DNA from: VRUE01 sp963824705
GTDB taxonomy: Bacteria > Actinomycetota > Thermoleophilia > Solirubrobacterales > 70-9
Length of the DNA stretch: 64,000 nt
Reading direction: 5' to 3'
Assembly (NCBI GenBank): GCA_963824705.1
Contig: CAWGQE010000003.1
Coordinates: forward strand, 1,054,001-1,118,000
Made by a program: the position numbers and the translations under genes. Position 1 is the first letter of the stretch. Each line of letters opens with the position of its first letter. Below are positions 25,628-34,132 of this stretch, in pieces. The notes below the pieces were generated by a model. The model ran no database searches. It saw only the letters and a program-made list of their open reading frames with translations, and had not been told where the DNA came from.

Positions 25628-25633
25628 TACAAT
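25628..25633 (+). promoter_or_regulatory. -10 box TACAAT of def
   Basis: Consensus-like TACAAT, seven bases before the def GTG. Confidence 0.6.
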
Positions 25634-25640
25634 CGGGTTC

Positions 25641-26279
25641 GTGAGCGACGAAGGTGTCCTGAAGGACGAAACCGAGCGCGAACAGCTCGAAGCCGAAGTG
25701 CTGGAGCGACGCGAAGCGGCGCTGGCGAACGTGCTCAAGTTCGGCGACCCGGTGCTGAAGAGCAAGGCCTCGCCGGTGGCCGAGTTCAGCCCAGAGCTGC
25801 GCGCCGAGGTCGACCGCATGATTGCGATCATGCGCGACGGGTTGGGAGTTGGTCTGGCCGCCACTCAGCTCGGCATCCTGCGGCGCGTGCTGGTCTTCCA
25901 GGCGGGCTCCGACGGCACGCCGACCGGCCTGGTCAACCCGTCGATCGAGTGGCTCTCGGATGAGGCGGTTCTCGCCGAGGAGGGATGCCTCAGTTTGCCG
26001 CGGGTCGCGATGGACGTCGAGCGGCCTCTGCATGCTCGGGTGGGGGGCTTCGACGTCGAAGGGCAGCCGATGACGATCGAGGCCTCCGGCCTGGAGGCCC
26101 GTGTCATCCAGCATGAGATCGACCATCTCGATGGGGTGCTGATCCTCGACCGAGCGCCGCGGGCGCAGCGCAAGGCGGCGTTGCGGGCGCTGCGCGAAGG
26201 CGGTAGCTACGCGCCCCCAAGCGAGGAGTACGAGGCGGCGGACGCCGACGAGCACCGCGAGCCCCGCACCGACGCGTGA
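25641..26279 (+). CDS. def: Peptide deformylase
   Basis: Removes the N-formyl group from new proteins. The three metal-site motifs are present: GVGLAATQLG, EEGCLSLP (Cys ligand) and QHEIDHLDG (HEXXH). 212 residues, with a ~30-residue Glu-rich N-terminal extension before the usual FGDPVLKSKASPV start, which may be a real feature since the -10 box supports GTG 25641. The C-terminus is acidic. Its stop overlaps the fmt start (GTGA), and formylation and deformylation genes are thus coupled. Confidence 0.95.
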   Translation: MSDEGVLKDETEREQLEAEVLERREAALANVLKFGDPVLKSKASPVAEFSPELRAEVDRMIAIMRDGLGVGLAATQLGILRRVLVFQAGSDGTPTGLVNPSIEWLSDEAVLAEEGCLSLPRVAMDVERPLHARVGGFDVEGQPMTIEASGLEARVIQHEIDHLDGVLILDRAPRAQRKAALRALREGGSYAPPSEEYEAADADEHREPRTDA

Positions 26280-27181
26280 GGACCGTCTACCTCGGCACCT
26301 CGGAGTTTGCCGCAGATGTCTTGCGCCGCCTTGCCGGTTCCAGCCACCGGCCGCAGCTGGTCGTGACCCCGCCCGACCGGCCGAAGGGCCGTGGCCGCCG
26401 CAGCGGCCCACCGCCCACCGCCGCCGTTGCCACCGAGCTCGAGATCGAGTTGCTTCAGGCGGAGAACGTCAACGAGCAGGACGCGCTGGAGCGGATCCGC
26501 GCCGCCCGCCCCGAGGCGGTCGTGGTCTGCGCCTTCGGTCAGTTGATCCGCGAGCCGCTGCTCTCCGAGTGGCCGCTGCTTAACGTCCATCCCTCGCTGC
26601 TGCCCCGCTGGCGCGGCGCGGCGCCGATCGAGCGCGCGATCATCGCCGGCGACGCTCGTACCGGCGTCTCCCTGATGCAGCTCACCGCGGGCCTGGATTC
26701 GGGCCCAGTCGCCTTGAGGGAGGAGGTCGCGATTGGCCTCGAGGATGACTTCGAGAGCCTCTCCGGCAAGCTCTCCGCCCTGGGGGGCGAGCTGCTGATC
26801 GAGGCGCTTGACCTGCAGGCCGAGGGGTCTTTGATGTTCACCGAGCAGGACGACGAGGAGGCGACCTACGCCGAGAAGGTCGATCCCGCCGAGCGCCGCC
26901 TCGACCCCGCCCGGCCGGCGGTCGAGCTGGCGCGCACAGTCCGCGCCCTGACTCCTCATATCGGGGCCTACATCGAGATTGCGGACGAGGGCCGGCTCGG
27001 CGTGAGGCGGGCGCGGGCAGTCGACGTCGGCGTCAAGCAGGGTGCGATGAAGGCCGAGTGGGGGGCGCTGCTGCTCGGCTGCGGACGCGGCGCGCTGCGA
27101 CTGGAGGTCGTGCAGCCGCCCGGCGGCAAGCCGATGGCGGCGGACGCCTACCTGCGCGGTCACGCGGTGCCCGTCCTTTGA
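26276..27181 (+). CDS. fmt: Methionyl-tRNA formyltransferase
   Basis: Formylates initiator Met-tRNA using 10-formyl-THF. 301 residues. N-terminal RTVYLGTSEFAADVLRRL and the signature NVHPSLLPRWRGAAPIERAI, containing catalytic Asn and His, are followed by GVSLMQLTAGLDSGPV with the catalytic Asp. The C-terminal OB-like domain is present (PHIGAYIEIADEGRLGVRRA). GTG start overlaps def; stop overlaps the rsmB TTG. The usual tRNA-binding loop is retained (VTPPDRPKGRGRR). Confidence 0.95.
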   Translation: MRTVYLGTSEFAADVLRRLAGSSHRPQLVVTPPDRPKGRGRRSGPPPTAAVATELEIELLQAENVNEQDALERIRAARPEAVVVCAFGQLIREPLLSEWPLLNVHPSLLPRWRGAAPIERAIIAGDARTGVSLMQLTAGLDSGPVALREEVAIGLEDDFESLSGKLSALGGELLIEALDLQAEGSLMFTEQDDEEATYAEKVDPAERRLDPARPAVELARTVRALTPHIGAYIEIADEGRLGVRRARAVDVGVKQGAMKAEWGALLLGCGRGALRLEVVQPPGGKPMAADAYLRGHAVPVL

Positions 27182-28548
27182 TCGCGCCCGCCCGGGCGCT
27201 TGCCTTCGAGACGATCCGAGCGACCTTCGAGCAGGACGCCCACACCGAGCGCTTCTTCCGTGAGGCTGCCGACGCCCGAAAGCTGGACGGTCGCGAGCGC
27301 GCCCAGGCCCAGCGCCTTGCCTTCGGTGCCGTGCAGCGCCGCGGCACCGCCGACGCGGCGATCGAGCGCCTCGCCGAACGCTCGCTGCGGCTGCTCGACC
27401 CCCCCGTGGTCGCCGCTCTGCGCCTCGGTCTCTACGAGCTGCTCTTCGCCGACGGGACGCCCGATCACGCGGCGGTCGACCAGGCGGTCGAGCTCGTCAA
27501 GAGCGCCGGGGCCGCCCATGCAGCCGGGCTGGTCAACGCGGTGCTCCGCCGTGCCGGCCGAGAACGGGAGAAGCTGGCCGAGGCGCTGCTGGGCGACGAC
27601 TCGACCCCGGAGAGCGCCGCGATCGCCCACTCGGCGCCGCTCTGGCTGGCGCGGATGTGGTGGGAGGAGCTGGGCCCCGAGTCCGCGCGTGCGTTGCTGG
27701 CGGCCTGCAACAAGCCCGCCGAGCTGGGTCTCTGCGTTAACACGCTGCGCCGCGATCGCGAGGCGATGCTTGAGATTTTGGCTGAGGCCGGGCTTGACGC
27801 CCGGCCCGGGGAAGGGCCATGGCCGCTGGCTCCGCCGGAGACGATCGTGACCGCGGGCCGCACCGGTGCGACGGTGCCGAAGCGGGTCGCGGCGGGAGAG
27901 CTGACCCCGCAGAGCCGCGGCTCTGCGGCTGTCGTCGAAGTGCTCGATCCCCAGCCGGGAGAGCACGTGCTCGACCTCTGCGCCGGACCTGGGATCAAGA
28001 CCGGCCAGATCGCCGCCCGGATGGGTGACCGCGGGGAGGTGATCGCGGTCGAGCAGGAGCCCGGCCGAGCGGGGGAAGTCGCGGAGCAGGCTCGCCGGCT
28101 CGGCCTGCGCAGCGTCACCGTGATCGAGGCCGACGCGGCGGCGGCGGGAATGGCCTCCGGCTTCGACCGGGTTCTCGTCGATCCGCCCTGCTCGGACCTC
28201 GGTGCGCTGGCCTCGCGCCCGGACGCGCGCTGGCGCAAGTCGCCGCGGACGATTGAGCGCCTGGTCGAGCTGCAGGGGCAGATCCTGCTGCGGGGCCTGG
28301 AGGCGCTGCGGCCCGGCGGGACGCTCGTCTACTCGACCTGCACGATCTCGCGCCGCGAGGGCGAGGAGCAGATCGCGGCCTTGCTGTCGCGGGCGGCAGC
28401 CGGGGAGGCGTCGCTAGTCTCAGTGGACGATCTCGGCGCGCTTGCGCCGGATCTCGTCTCGACCCACGACCGGCGCTGCCTCCAGCTTCGCCCCGACCGC
28501 GACACCACCACCGGTTTCTTCGTCTGCCGCTTGAGGAAGGATGATTGA
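27178..28548 (+). CDS. rsmB: 16S rRNA m5C967 methyltransferase
   Basis: 456 residues. The first ~130 form a NusB-like RNA-binding domain (IRATFEQDAHTERFFREAADARKL; LGLYELLFADGTPDHAAVDQAVELVK). The methyltransferase domain has LDLCAGPGIKTGQIAARMG for SAM, VLVDPPCSDLGAL (motif IV Cys) and STCTISRREGEEQ with the catalytic Cys. I take TTG 27178, which overlaps the fmt stop (TTGA) like other couplings here; the frame is open upstream into fmt but that part is out-of-family. Confidence 0.93.
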   Translation: MIAPARALAFETIRATFEQDAHTERFFREAADARKLDGRERAQAQRLAFGAVQRRGTADAAIERLAERSLRLLDPPVVAALRLGLYELLFADGTPDHAAVDQAVELVKSAGAAHAAGLVNAVLRRAGREREKLAEALLGDDSTPESAAIAHSAPLWLARMWWEELGPESARALLAACNKPAELGLCVNTLRRDREAMLEILAEAGLDARPGEGPWPLAPPETIVTAGRTGATVPKRVAAGELTPQSRGSAAVVEVLDPQPGEHVLDLCAGPGIKTGQIAARMGDRGEVIAVEQEPGRAGEVAEQARRLGLRSVTVIEADAAAAGMASGFDRVLVDPPCSDLGALASRPDARWRKSPRTIERLVELQGQILLRGLEALRPGGTLVYSTCTISRREGEEQIAALLSRAAAGEASLVSVDDLGALAPDLVSTHDRRCLQLRPDRDTTTGFFVCRLRKDD

Positions 28549-28762
28549 CGTGTTGAAGCGAGCGAAATGCCCGAGCTGCGGCGAGCCGTGGCTGCGTCCC
28601 ACGCAGCTGCCGGGACGCTTGCGCTGCGTGTACTGTCTGCACCGCTTCGAGTTGGTCTCGCAGTGCCCGAACTGCGGCGAGCACCAGACGATCGCGCGGA
28701 TGAGCACCACCGAGGACATGACCTGCCAGATGTGCGGAGACTCGATGCTGAGGCCAATATGA
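28541..28762 (+). CDS. Small four-CxxC zinc-ribbon protein
   Basis: 73 residues with four CxxC pairs (CPSC, CVYC, CPNC, CQMC), enough for two zinc ribbons or one double knuckle. Between them are basic and aromatic residues (LRCVYCLHRFELV). ATG 28541 overlaps the end of rsmB by eight bases; GTG 28550 is an alternative start. I do not recognise a named family. Coupling to rsmB suggests an RNA- or ribosome-related role, which is only inference. Confidence 0.7.
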   Translation: MIDVLKRAKCPSCGEPWLRPTQLPGRLRCVYCLHRFELVSQCPNCGEHQTIARMSTTEDMTCQMCGDSMLRPI

Positions 28763-28897
28763 CCCCAGGACGCTGCAAACCGGCGCATCTCGGGGTCTTC
28801 GGTCGGCCGGATCGGGTCACGCACGAAAGTGCGCTCCCCTCACCGCCCTCCCTGCATCCCCCGACCTGCTTGGTTTTCGCGCCCTGGAGGCCCGTCT

Positions 28898-29584
28898 ATG
28901 TCTGAGCGCATGGTGGAGCTCTTGGAGGAGCGGCGGGTTGCGCCTTCGATCCTCTCGGCCGACTTCTCGAAGCTCGGCTCGCAGGTCGACGAGGTGATGG
29001 CGGCCGGGGCACGGGTGATCCACGTCGACGTGATGGACGGGCATTTCGTCCCGCCGATCACGATCGGCCCGTTGGTCGCAGCGTCGATCGCCGACCGGGT
29101 GCACGCAGCCGGCGGCGCGATCGACGTCCACCTGATGATCGAGGCGCCCGAGCGTCACATCGAGGCCTTTGCCGCGGCCGGTGCCGATTCGATCACCTTT
29201 CACGAGGAGGCCACGCCGCACGCCAACCGCACCCTGGTGGCGATCCGTGAGCTGGGCTGCCTCGCGGGTATCGCGATCAACCCGGGTACCCCGGTCGACG
29301 CGCTTGCCGAGCTGCGCGACCGGGCCGACCTCGCCCTCTGCATGACGGTCAACCCGGGCTGGGGTGGCCAAGCGTTCATCGACGGCTCGAACGACAAGGT
29401 CTCGCGCCTCGCCACGGTCGTCGGCGAGGCGAAGATCGAGGTCGACGGCGGCATCGACGTCGGCACCGCAGGCCCGATCGCGGACGCCGGGGCATCTCTA
29501 TTCGTGGCCGGATCGGCCGTGTTCGGCGCCACCGACCCTGCCGCGGCCTACGCGGACATCGTCGCCGCAGCCAGCGCTGCGTAA
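28898..29584 (+). CDS. rpe: Ribulose-phosphate 3-epimerase
   Basis: Interconverts ribulose 5-phosphate and xylulose 5-phosphate. TIM barrel of about 228 residues with all signatures: APSILSADFSKLG, VIHVDVMDGHFVPPITIG, DVHLMIEAPERH, MTVNPGWGGQAFI and KIEVDGGIDVGTA. I place the start at ATG 28898, which has a good ribosome-binding site (GGAGG, 28885-28889); this is one of the few genes here with one. The 135-bp leader after the zinc-ribbon gene contains a small GCAC-GAAA-GTGC hairpin. The stop codon lies in the arm of a bidirectional terminator. Confidence 0.95.
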   Translation: MSERMVELLEERRVAPSILSADFSKLGSQVDEVMAAGARVIHVDVMDGHFVPPITIGPLVAASIADRVHAAGGAIDVHLMIEAPERHIEAFAAAGADSITFHEEATPHANRTLVAIRELGCLAGIAINPGTPVDALAELRDRADLALCMTVNPGWGGQAFIDGSNDKVSRLATVVGEAKIEVDGGIDVGTAGPIADAGASLFVAGSAVFGATDPAAAYADIVAAASAA

Positions 29585-29699
29585 GAGCCCATCTCGGTAG
29601 GGGTGGAACGTCTTGTACTTTTTCGGTGTCGGCCTCGGGCGATAGCTTGACCGCGATCCATCGAAAAAGTTAAGTGGAACCCCTGCCGAGATGGGCTCT
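29584..29699. terminator. Long palindrome 3: bidirectional terminator, rpe / antiporter
   Basis: Arms 29584-29604 and 29679-29699 pair over 21 bp with one G-U (left arm starts AGAGCCCATCTCGG). The first base of the left arm is the last base of the rpe TAA, and the last base of the right arm belongs to the stop of the reverse-strand antiporter. An inner 9-bp stem ACTTTTTCG/CGAAAAAGT supplies a T-run in each direction. Confidence 0.8.
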
Positions 29700-31492
29700 C
29701 AGCCGCGGGCGATCAGCGCGCCGATGGCCTCTTGCCACCAGGCTCTCTCCGACGGGTCGTCCCCTGCACGGGCAGCGCGGCGCTCGCACCAGCGCGCCAG
29801 CGCCTGACGGCTGCCCATCGCCACCAGGGTCTCGGTGGTGATGGCGTAGCGGCCGTCAGCGAGTACGGTCAGGGCGCTGTTTCGGTCGCGGCGGCTACGC
29901 AGGATCGCCGCGACCGCGATGCCGTCGATCTCCCTCGGCGCCGAGGAGTCCTCGATCTCGCCGGCGGGGCGCACGGTGAAGACCTGTGAGCCGCGACGCG
30001 CGACGGCCTCGGGCGCCGGCGTGCCCACCGGGCCCCGGTGCCATTGCCGCGTCAGCTCCTCGACCTCCTCGCGAAGCTCGCCGCGGACCAGGATGTGCAG
30101 CTCGTCGCCCTCGCGCACCTCGGTCGAGCCACGCGGGGGGATCGCCCGGCCTTCGCGGACGATCACGTTGACCAGCGCCTCTCGCGGCAGGCCCAGCTCA
30201 CGCACCATGTGGCCGGCGGCCGCCGCACCCGGGCGCAGGCGATAGGAGACGACGTCGCCGCCCATGCGGCGGATGCGCCCCGACTCGAGCAGGCGCCGCG
30301 GCAGCGCCGGCTCGTCGGTCGTCAAGCCAAGTCGTTTGGCCAACGGCTCGAAGCTCGCTCCCTGGACCAGGGTGGAGGTGACGACGACGAAGAAGACGAT
30401 CGAGAACAGCTCCTGTCCGGTGCCGACCCCGGCGACGACCGGAAAGGTGGCAAGCCAGATCGGGGTGGCGCCGCGCAGGCCGGCCCAGCCGAGCATCGCC
30501 CGCTCGCGCAGGTTGAGCGGCGAGAACTGCGTCGCGACGAAGGCGGCGAAGGGGCGGGCGACGAGAATCAGCGCCGCGGAGAGCGCCAGGCCTTCGAAGG
30601 CGACGTCGCCGAGCGTGCTCGGGAAGACCAGCAGGCCGAGCAGGATGAAGAGGCCGATCTGCGCGACCCAACCGACCCCCTCGTGGAAGGCGACGACCGT
30701 GCGGCGCGCCGGGATGCTGCTCGAGCCGAGCGCGAGCGCGGTCAGGTAGGTCGCGAGCAGGCCGGAGCCGTGCGCGACCTCGGCCAGGCCGTAGGCCAAC
30801 CCGGCGATCGCGATCGTCGCCACCGGGTAGATCCCGTCGGTGGGCAGCCGCACCCGGTTGAGGGCGATGACGGCGAGGCGTCCCAGTGCCAATCCGATCG
30901 CTGCGCCCAGGGCCAGTTTGAGCGCGAGCAGCCCGGCCATGTCGGCGAACCCGTAGCCGGGCTTCTGGATCCATTCGATGAAGCCGATCACCAGCAGCAG
31001 GGCGACGGGGTCGTTCATTCCCGACTCGCCCTCCAGCGAGCGGGCGAGGCGCTTCTCGAGGGTGGAGCGGCGCAGGACGGCGAAGATCGCGGCCGAGTCG
31101 GTGGCGGCGACAGCGGCGCCGACGAGCATCCCTTCCAGCGTGCTGAGGCCGAAAATCCACTTCGCGGCGATGCCGGCGAGGCCGGCGGTGACCGCGGTTC
31201 CCACCGTCGCTAGCGAGGCCGCCGTGCCCAGCACCGGCCGGATCTCCGACCAGCCGGCGGTCAGGCCGCCCTCGAAGAGGATCAGCACCAGCGCGATCGT
31301 CCCCAGGGTGCGAGCCAGCTCGGTGTTGGTGAACTCGATCCCGCCGATCCCCTCCGAGCCGGCCAGCATGCCGAGCCCAAGGAACAGCAACAGGCCGGGT
31401 ATGCGCACCCGGTCGGCCAGCAACGCCCCCAGAATTCCCGCCGCGAGCAGGGCGCCGGCGATCAGGATCAGCTCGGCGTCGTGTCCACCCAT
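29699..31492 (-). CDS. CPA1-type potassium/proton antiporter with TrkA-C domain (NhaP2/CvrA-like)
   Basis: 597 residues. Residues ~8-385 contain 12 or so membrane helices of the Na+/H+ exchanger fold, with LILFEGGLTAGW, AVAATDSAAIFAVL (the conserved Asp region) and GMNDPVALLLVIG. Cytosolic domains follow: a TrkA_C/RCK_C segment (PGAAAAGHMVRELGLPREALVNVIVREGRAIPPRGSTEVREGDELHIL broken here into parts) and a further ~120-residue domain. This architecture fits NhaP2-like K+/H+ antiporters regulated by nucleotides. Ion preference not decidable. Followed upstream on the same strand by the flippase and glycosyltransferase genes with a 20-bp gap. Confidence 0.88.
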   Translation of the reverse strand: MGGHDAELILIAGALLAAGILGALLADRVRIPGLLLFLGLGMLAGSEGIGGIEFTNTELARTLGTIALVLILFEGGLTAGWSEIRPVLGTAASLATVGTAVTAGLAGIAAKWIFGLSTLEGMLVGAAVAATDSAAIFAVLRRSTLEKRLARSLEGESGMNDPVALLLVIGFIEWIQKPGYGFADMAGLLALKLALGAAIGLALGRLAVIALNRVRLPTDGIYPVATIAIAGLAYGLAEVAHGSGLLATYLTALALGSSSIPARRTVVAFHEGVGWVAQIGLFILLGLLVFPSTLGDVAFEGLALSAALILVARPFAAFVATQFSPLNLRERAMLGWAGLRGATPIWLATFPVVAGVGTGQELFSIVFFVVVTSTLVQGASFEPLAKRLGLTTDEPALPRRLLESGRIRRMGGDVVSYRLRPGAAAAGHMVRELGLPREALVNVIVREGRAIPPRGSTEVREGDELHILVRGELREEVEELTRQWHRGPVGTPAPEAVARRGSQVFTVRPAGEIEDSSAPREIDGIAVAAILRSRRDRNSALTVLADGRYAITTETLVAMGSRQALARWCERRAARAGDDPSERAWWQEAIGALIARG

Positions 31493-31512
31493 CGACGGAC
31501 CCTAATGAACCG

Positions 31513-32946
31513 CTACACCTGCTCGTCGATTGCCGCCAACCGTGCCTCCAGCTCCTCGGGAGAGCCCGGCAGGGGCACGTCCTCGGCTCGCTCGTGCGGG
31601 TGGCTGTAGGCGTAGTAGAGGAGCGAGAAGAGCAGCCCCGCGGCAAGCACGAAGCCGATCTCCACCCGGCGGAACTCGTTGCTGACCAGCGGCACGAAGT
31701 TCCAACCGATGAACAGCGTCGCGCAGGCGATCCAGCGGGCGGCGGCGCGGCGCACCTGGCCCTGCGCGATGCAGGCCTGGTTGACCGTCACCGAGCAGAG
31801 GTAGAGGCCCATGCCGATCGTGACCAGCAGCAGGCCGGCGCGGTCGTAGGTGAACTTGTTGCTGAAGGCGATCTGCATCGCCTTCGGCCCGACCAGCCCC
31901 ATGAAGACGAAAGCCGCCGCGGTGAAGGCGGCGAGCCCGAGCAGGACCATGCGGACGGTCTGGCGGAACTCGCGCTTGCTTTCCTCGCTGCCGCTGGCGT
32001 GCAGCGTGGTGAGGTGGGGGAGGATGCTGGTAGAGACCGACTGGAAGAGCTGCAGCGGGGCGCGGGCGATCATCAGCACGTTGAAGATGAAGCCCGCCGC
32101 CGCCGCGCCCTGCAGTCCGCGGATGATCAGTGGGCCGGCATTGAGAAAGGCCTGTTCGCTGAACATGATCACGAGGACCGCCGCGGCGAAGCCGCCGCCC
32201 TTTTTAAAGGAGAAGTCCGCATCCCCCTCCGGCGTGTCCTCCGCTTCGCGTCCGGGCATGCCGGGCGCCTCTCGCTGCACCTTTTGCGCCCGCCGCAGGA
32301 ACGCGAACGGGACGACCATCAGGCTCAGGGCGGGGGCGGCCGTGATGCCGATTGCCACCGCCGACTGGCCACTGAGCACCCCGACCGCGACCATCACTGC
32401 GAACACCGTGCGGAAGCAGGATTCGGAGAGGATCAGGGCGACGAACAGACCGAAGCGCTGGCTGCCGGCGAGGAAGCCGCGGGCGAAGTAGCTCGCCGCG
32501 TAGAAGAGGACTGCGGAGAAGAAGACCCAGTAGAGCGTTTCGTTGCCCTCCAGTAAGTCGTTCTGGATCGGCCCGCGCAGCACCAGCGCGGCGACGGCGA
32601 AGAAGAACGAGAGGCCGAGCTGGATGGTCGAGGCGACCCGCATCGGCTCGCCGATCGCTTCTCCCTTTGCCCGGCGCTCGGAGATGTGGCGCGAGAGCAG
32701 CTGTTCGATCGGCCGGTAGAGGGTTGAGATCGTGATGAACACCGCCGACCAGAGCACCGTGATCTGGCCGTAGTCCGGCTTGGAGAGGACGTGCGAGGCG
32801 ATCAGGAAGTAGGCGTAGGTGATCAGGCCGGTGAGGCCGACGCCGATCGCGAGGAAGCTCGCCAAGCGGCCGTACTCGGCGGTGGAGGATCCGCTCGCGG
32901 AGGCGCCCCCGGGCTTGGCCCCGGCGAGTTTCTCGCGCAGGCCCAT
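31513..32946 (-). CDS. Polysaccharide/lipid-linked oligosaccharide flippase (Wzx-like)
   Basis: 477 residues with about 12-14 hydrophobic helices and few polar loops, a pattern of the MOP superfamily of polysaccharide flippases. Helpful stretches include LLSRHISERRAKGE after the second helix and LYRPIEQLLSR. The preceding gene is a GT2 glycosyltransferase of the GtrB type and overlaps by one base (TGATG), so the pair probably exports a glycan built on a lipid carrier. A 37-bp palindromic repeat is present in the coding sequence at 32229-32265, in a cytoplasmic loop (residues ~228-239). Confidence 0.8.
   Translation of the reverse strand: MGLREKLAGAKPGGASASGSSTAEYGRLASFLAIGVGLTGLITYAYFLIASHVLSKPDYGQITVLWSAVFITISTLYRPIEQLLSRHISERRAKGEAIGEPMRVASTIQLGLSFFFAVAALVLRGPIQNDLLEGNETLYWVFFSAVLFYAASYFARGFLAGSQRFGLFVALILSESCFRTVFAVMVAVGVLSGQSAVAIGITAAPALSLMVVPFAFLRRAQKVQREAPGMPGREAEDTPEGDADFSFKKGGGFAAAVLVIMFSEQAFLNAGPLIIRGLQGAAAAGFIFNVLMIARAPLQLFQSVSTSILPHLTTLHASGSEESKREFRQTVRMVLLGLAAFTAAAFVFMGLVGPKAMQIAFSNKFTYDRAGLLLVTIGMGLYLCSVTVNQACIAQGQVRRAAARWIACATLFIGWNFVPLVSNEFRRVEIGFVLAAGLLFSLLYYAYSHPHERAEDVPLPGSPEELEARLAAIDEQV
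32229..32265. repeat. Short palindromic repeat D, copy 1 (inside the flippase gene)
   Basis: A 37-bp element with 8-bp arms CCGGCGTG/CATGCCGG (one G-U) around the sequence TCCTCCGCTTCGCGTCCGGG. The same inner 20 bases occur at 54692-54711 after ffh, where the arms are CCGGCACG/CGTGCCGG. The arm differences keep pairing. Confidence 0.75.
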
Positions 32947-33932
32947 CAGCTCTTCGGCGCGCCGCGCTCGTAGTGGGACGGCTCGACGCCGAGCGAGAGC
33001 TCGACCCGGCGAACCCGCTCGAAGACCCGCTGCGTCATCACCCGCTGGCCGGCGAGCAGGTCGCCGATCACGCCCAGGGCGAGTAGCTGCAGTGCCGCGA
33101 TGAAGAGCACCGCACCGAGGATCAGCGACTGGATGTGGCCGCTGCTGTCGCCGTTGAAGATCCAGTCGATCAGGAACGGCATCCAGGCCGCCAACGCGAA
33201 GACGCCGACGATGACACTGGCGCTGGCGAAGACGCGCAGCGGCTCATAGCGAGCGTAGATGCGCAGGATCGAGAGGGCGTTGCGGCGCACGTAGGCGCCG
33301 GTCGAGTCGAAGAGCCGCGACTCGCGCGTCTGCGGGTTGGTCGCGACCTCGACCCCCTCGACGGCGGAAAGCATCTTGCCGGCCTGGATCAGGCTCTCGA
33401 GCGTGTAGGTGAAGTTGTCGGTGACGAGCAGCCCCAGCGCCGCCTCGCGGTTGTAGGCGCGGAAGCCGGAGGTGGTGTCGGCGATCGCCGTGTCGGAGAG
33501 CCGGCGCACGACCCAGCTGCCGGCCCGCTGCAGCGCCTTCTTCGGGCCTGAGAAGTGCTCGATCGTGGCGACGCGACGGTCGCCGACGACCATGTCGGCC
33601 TCGCCGGCGAGGATCGGTGCCAGCAGCTTCGGCACGTCGGCACCGCTGTACTGGTTGTCGGCGTCGGTGTTGACGACGACGTCGGCGCCGAGCTTGAGAC
33701 AGGCGTCGAGGCCGGCCTGGAAGGCCGCCGCAAGCCCCCGGTTGTTGGTCAGCCGGACGATGTGCTCGACCCCGCACTCGCGGGCGACCTCGACCGTGCG
33801 GTCGGTCGAGCCGTCGTCGATCACCAGTAGCTCGACCTCGTCGATGCCCTCGATCCGCCGTGGCAGGGCGGCGATCGTCTCCGGCAGCGTCGCTTCCTCG
33901 TTGAGGCAGGGGATTTGGATAATGAGCTTCAT
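32946..33932 (-). CDS. GT2 glycosyltransferase, GtrB/DPM1-like, with C-terminal membrane helices
   Basis: 328 residues. The catalytic domain begins KLIIQIPCLNEEATLPETI and has VIDDGSTDRTVEVA and NTDADNQYSGADVPKL (DxD), typical of family 2 enzymes that move a sugar from a nucleotide donor to polyprenyl phosphate. Two membrane helices lie at about residues 245-310. I chose ATG 33932; a frame extension to 34127 would run through a long palindrome. Operon with the flippase and antiporter. Likely role: lipid-linked sugar synthesis for cell-surface glycan. Confidence 0.88.
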   Translation of the reverse strand: MKLIIQIPCLNEEATLPETIAALPRRIEGIDEVELLVIDDGSTDRTVEVARECGVEHIVRLTNNRGLAAAFQAGLDACLKLGADVVVNTDADNQYSGADVPKLLAPILAGEADMVVGDRRVATIEHFSGPKKALQRAGSWVVRRLSDTAIADTTSGFRAYNREAALGLLVTDNFTYTLESLIQAGKMLSAVEGVEVATNPQTRESRLFDSTGAYVRRNALSILRIYARYEPLRVFASASVIVGVFALAAWMPFLIDWIFNGDSSGHIQSLILGAVLFIAALQLLALGVIGDLLAGQRVMTQRVFERVRRVELSLGVEPSHYERGAPKS

Positions 33933-33964
33933 TGGTTGGCCGGTCAGGGTATCCGTGGGGGCGG

Positions 33965-34090
33965 CGACGCGAGGATGGGGTGTCCCTCCGTTTGCTGGGT
34001 TTTTCGCCTGGGACTTTGCGCCCGTCCGAGGTTGCGGGTGGGGCGAAAAACAGGACGCCGCGCGCTCCGGGACACCCCATCCTCGCGTCG
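33965..34090. repeat. Long palindrome 4, core type A, between divergent GT2 and ribD
   Basis: 126 bp. Arms 33965-33986 and 34069-34090 are perfect 22-bp inverted copies (left arm starts CGACGCGAGGATGGGG). Inside, a second perfect stem GTTTTTCGCC/GGCGAAAAAC (33999-34008, 34042-34051). The interior is very similar, in reverse orientation, to that of the palindrome at 35165-35290, which has different arms. It lies between divergent genes, so it is unlikely to be just a terminator. Confidence 0.9.
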
Positions 34091-34106
34091 TAGGCGGGCC
34101 ACGGAG

Positions 34107-34128
34107 TACCATTGACTGACTCGTCAAT
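34107..34128 (+). promoter_or_regulatory. ribD promoter/operator candidate
   Basis: TACCAT (34107-34112) could be a -10 box, and ATTGAC-N6-GTCAAT (34111-34128) is a perfect 6-bp inverted repeat just before the ATG at 34133. No FMN-riboswitch (RFN) sequence is present upstream, so the riboflavin genes are not under that control here. Confidence 0.4.
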
Positions 34129-34132
34129 CAGT

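Noticed and set aside
33933..34132. FMN riboswitch before the riboflavin operon
   Set aside because: None of the conserved RFN blocks is present; the region is the core A palindrome plus a short inverted repeat.
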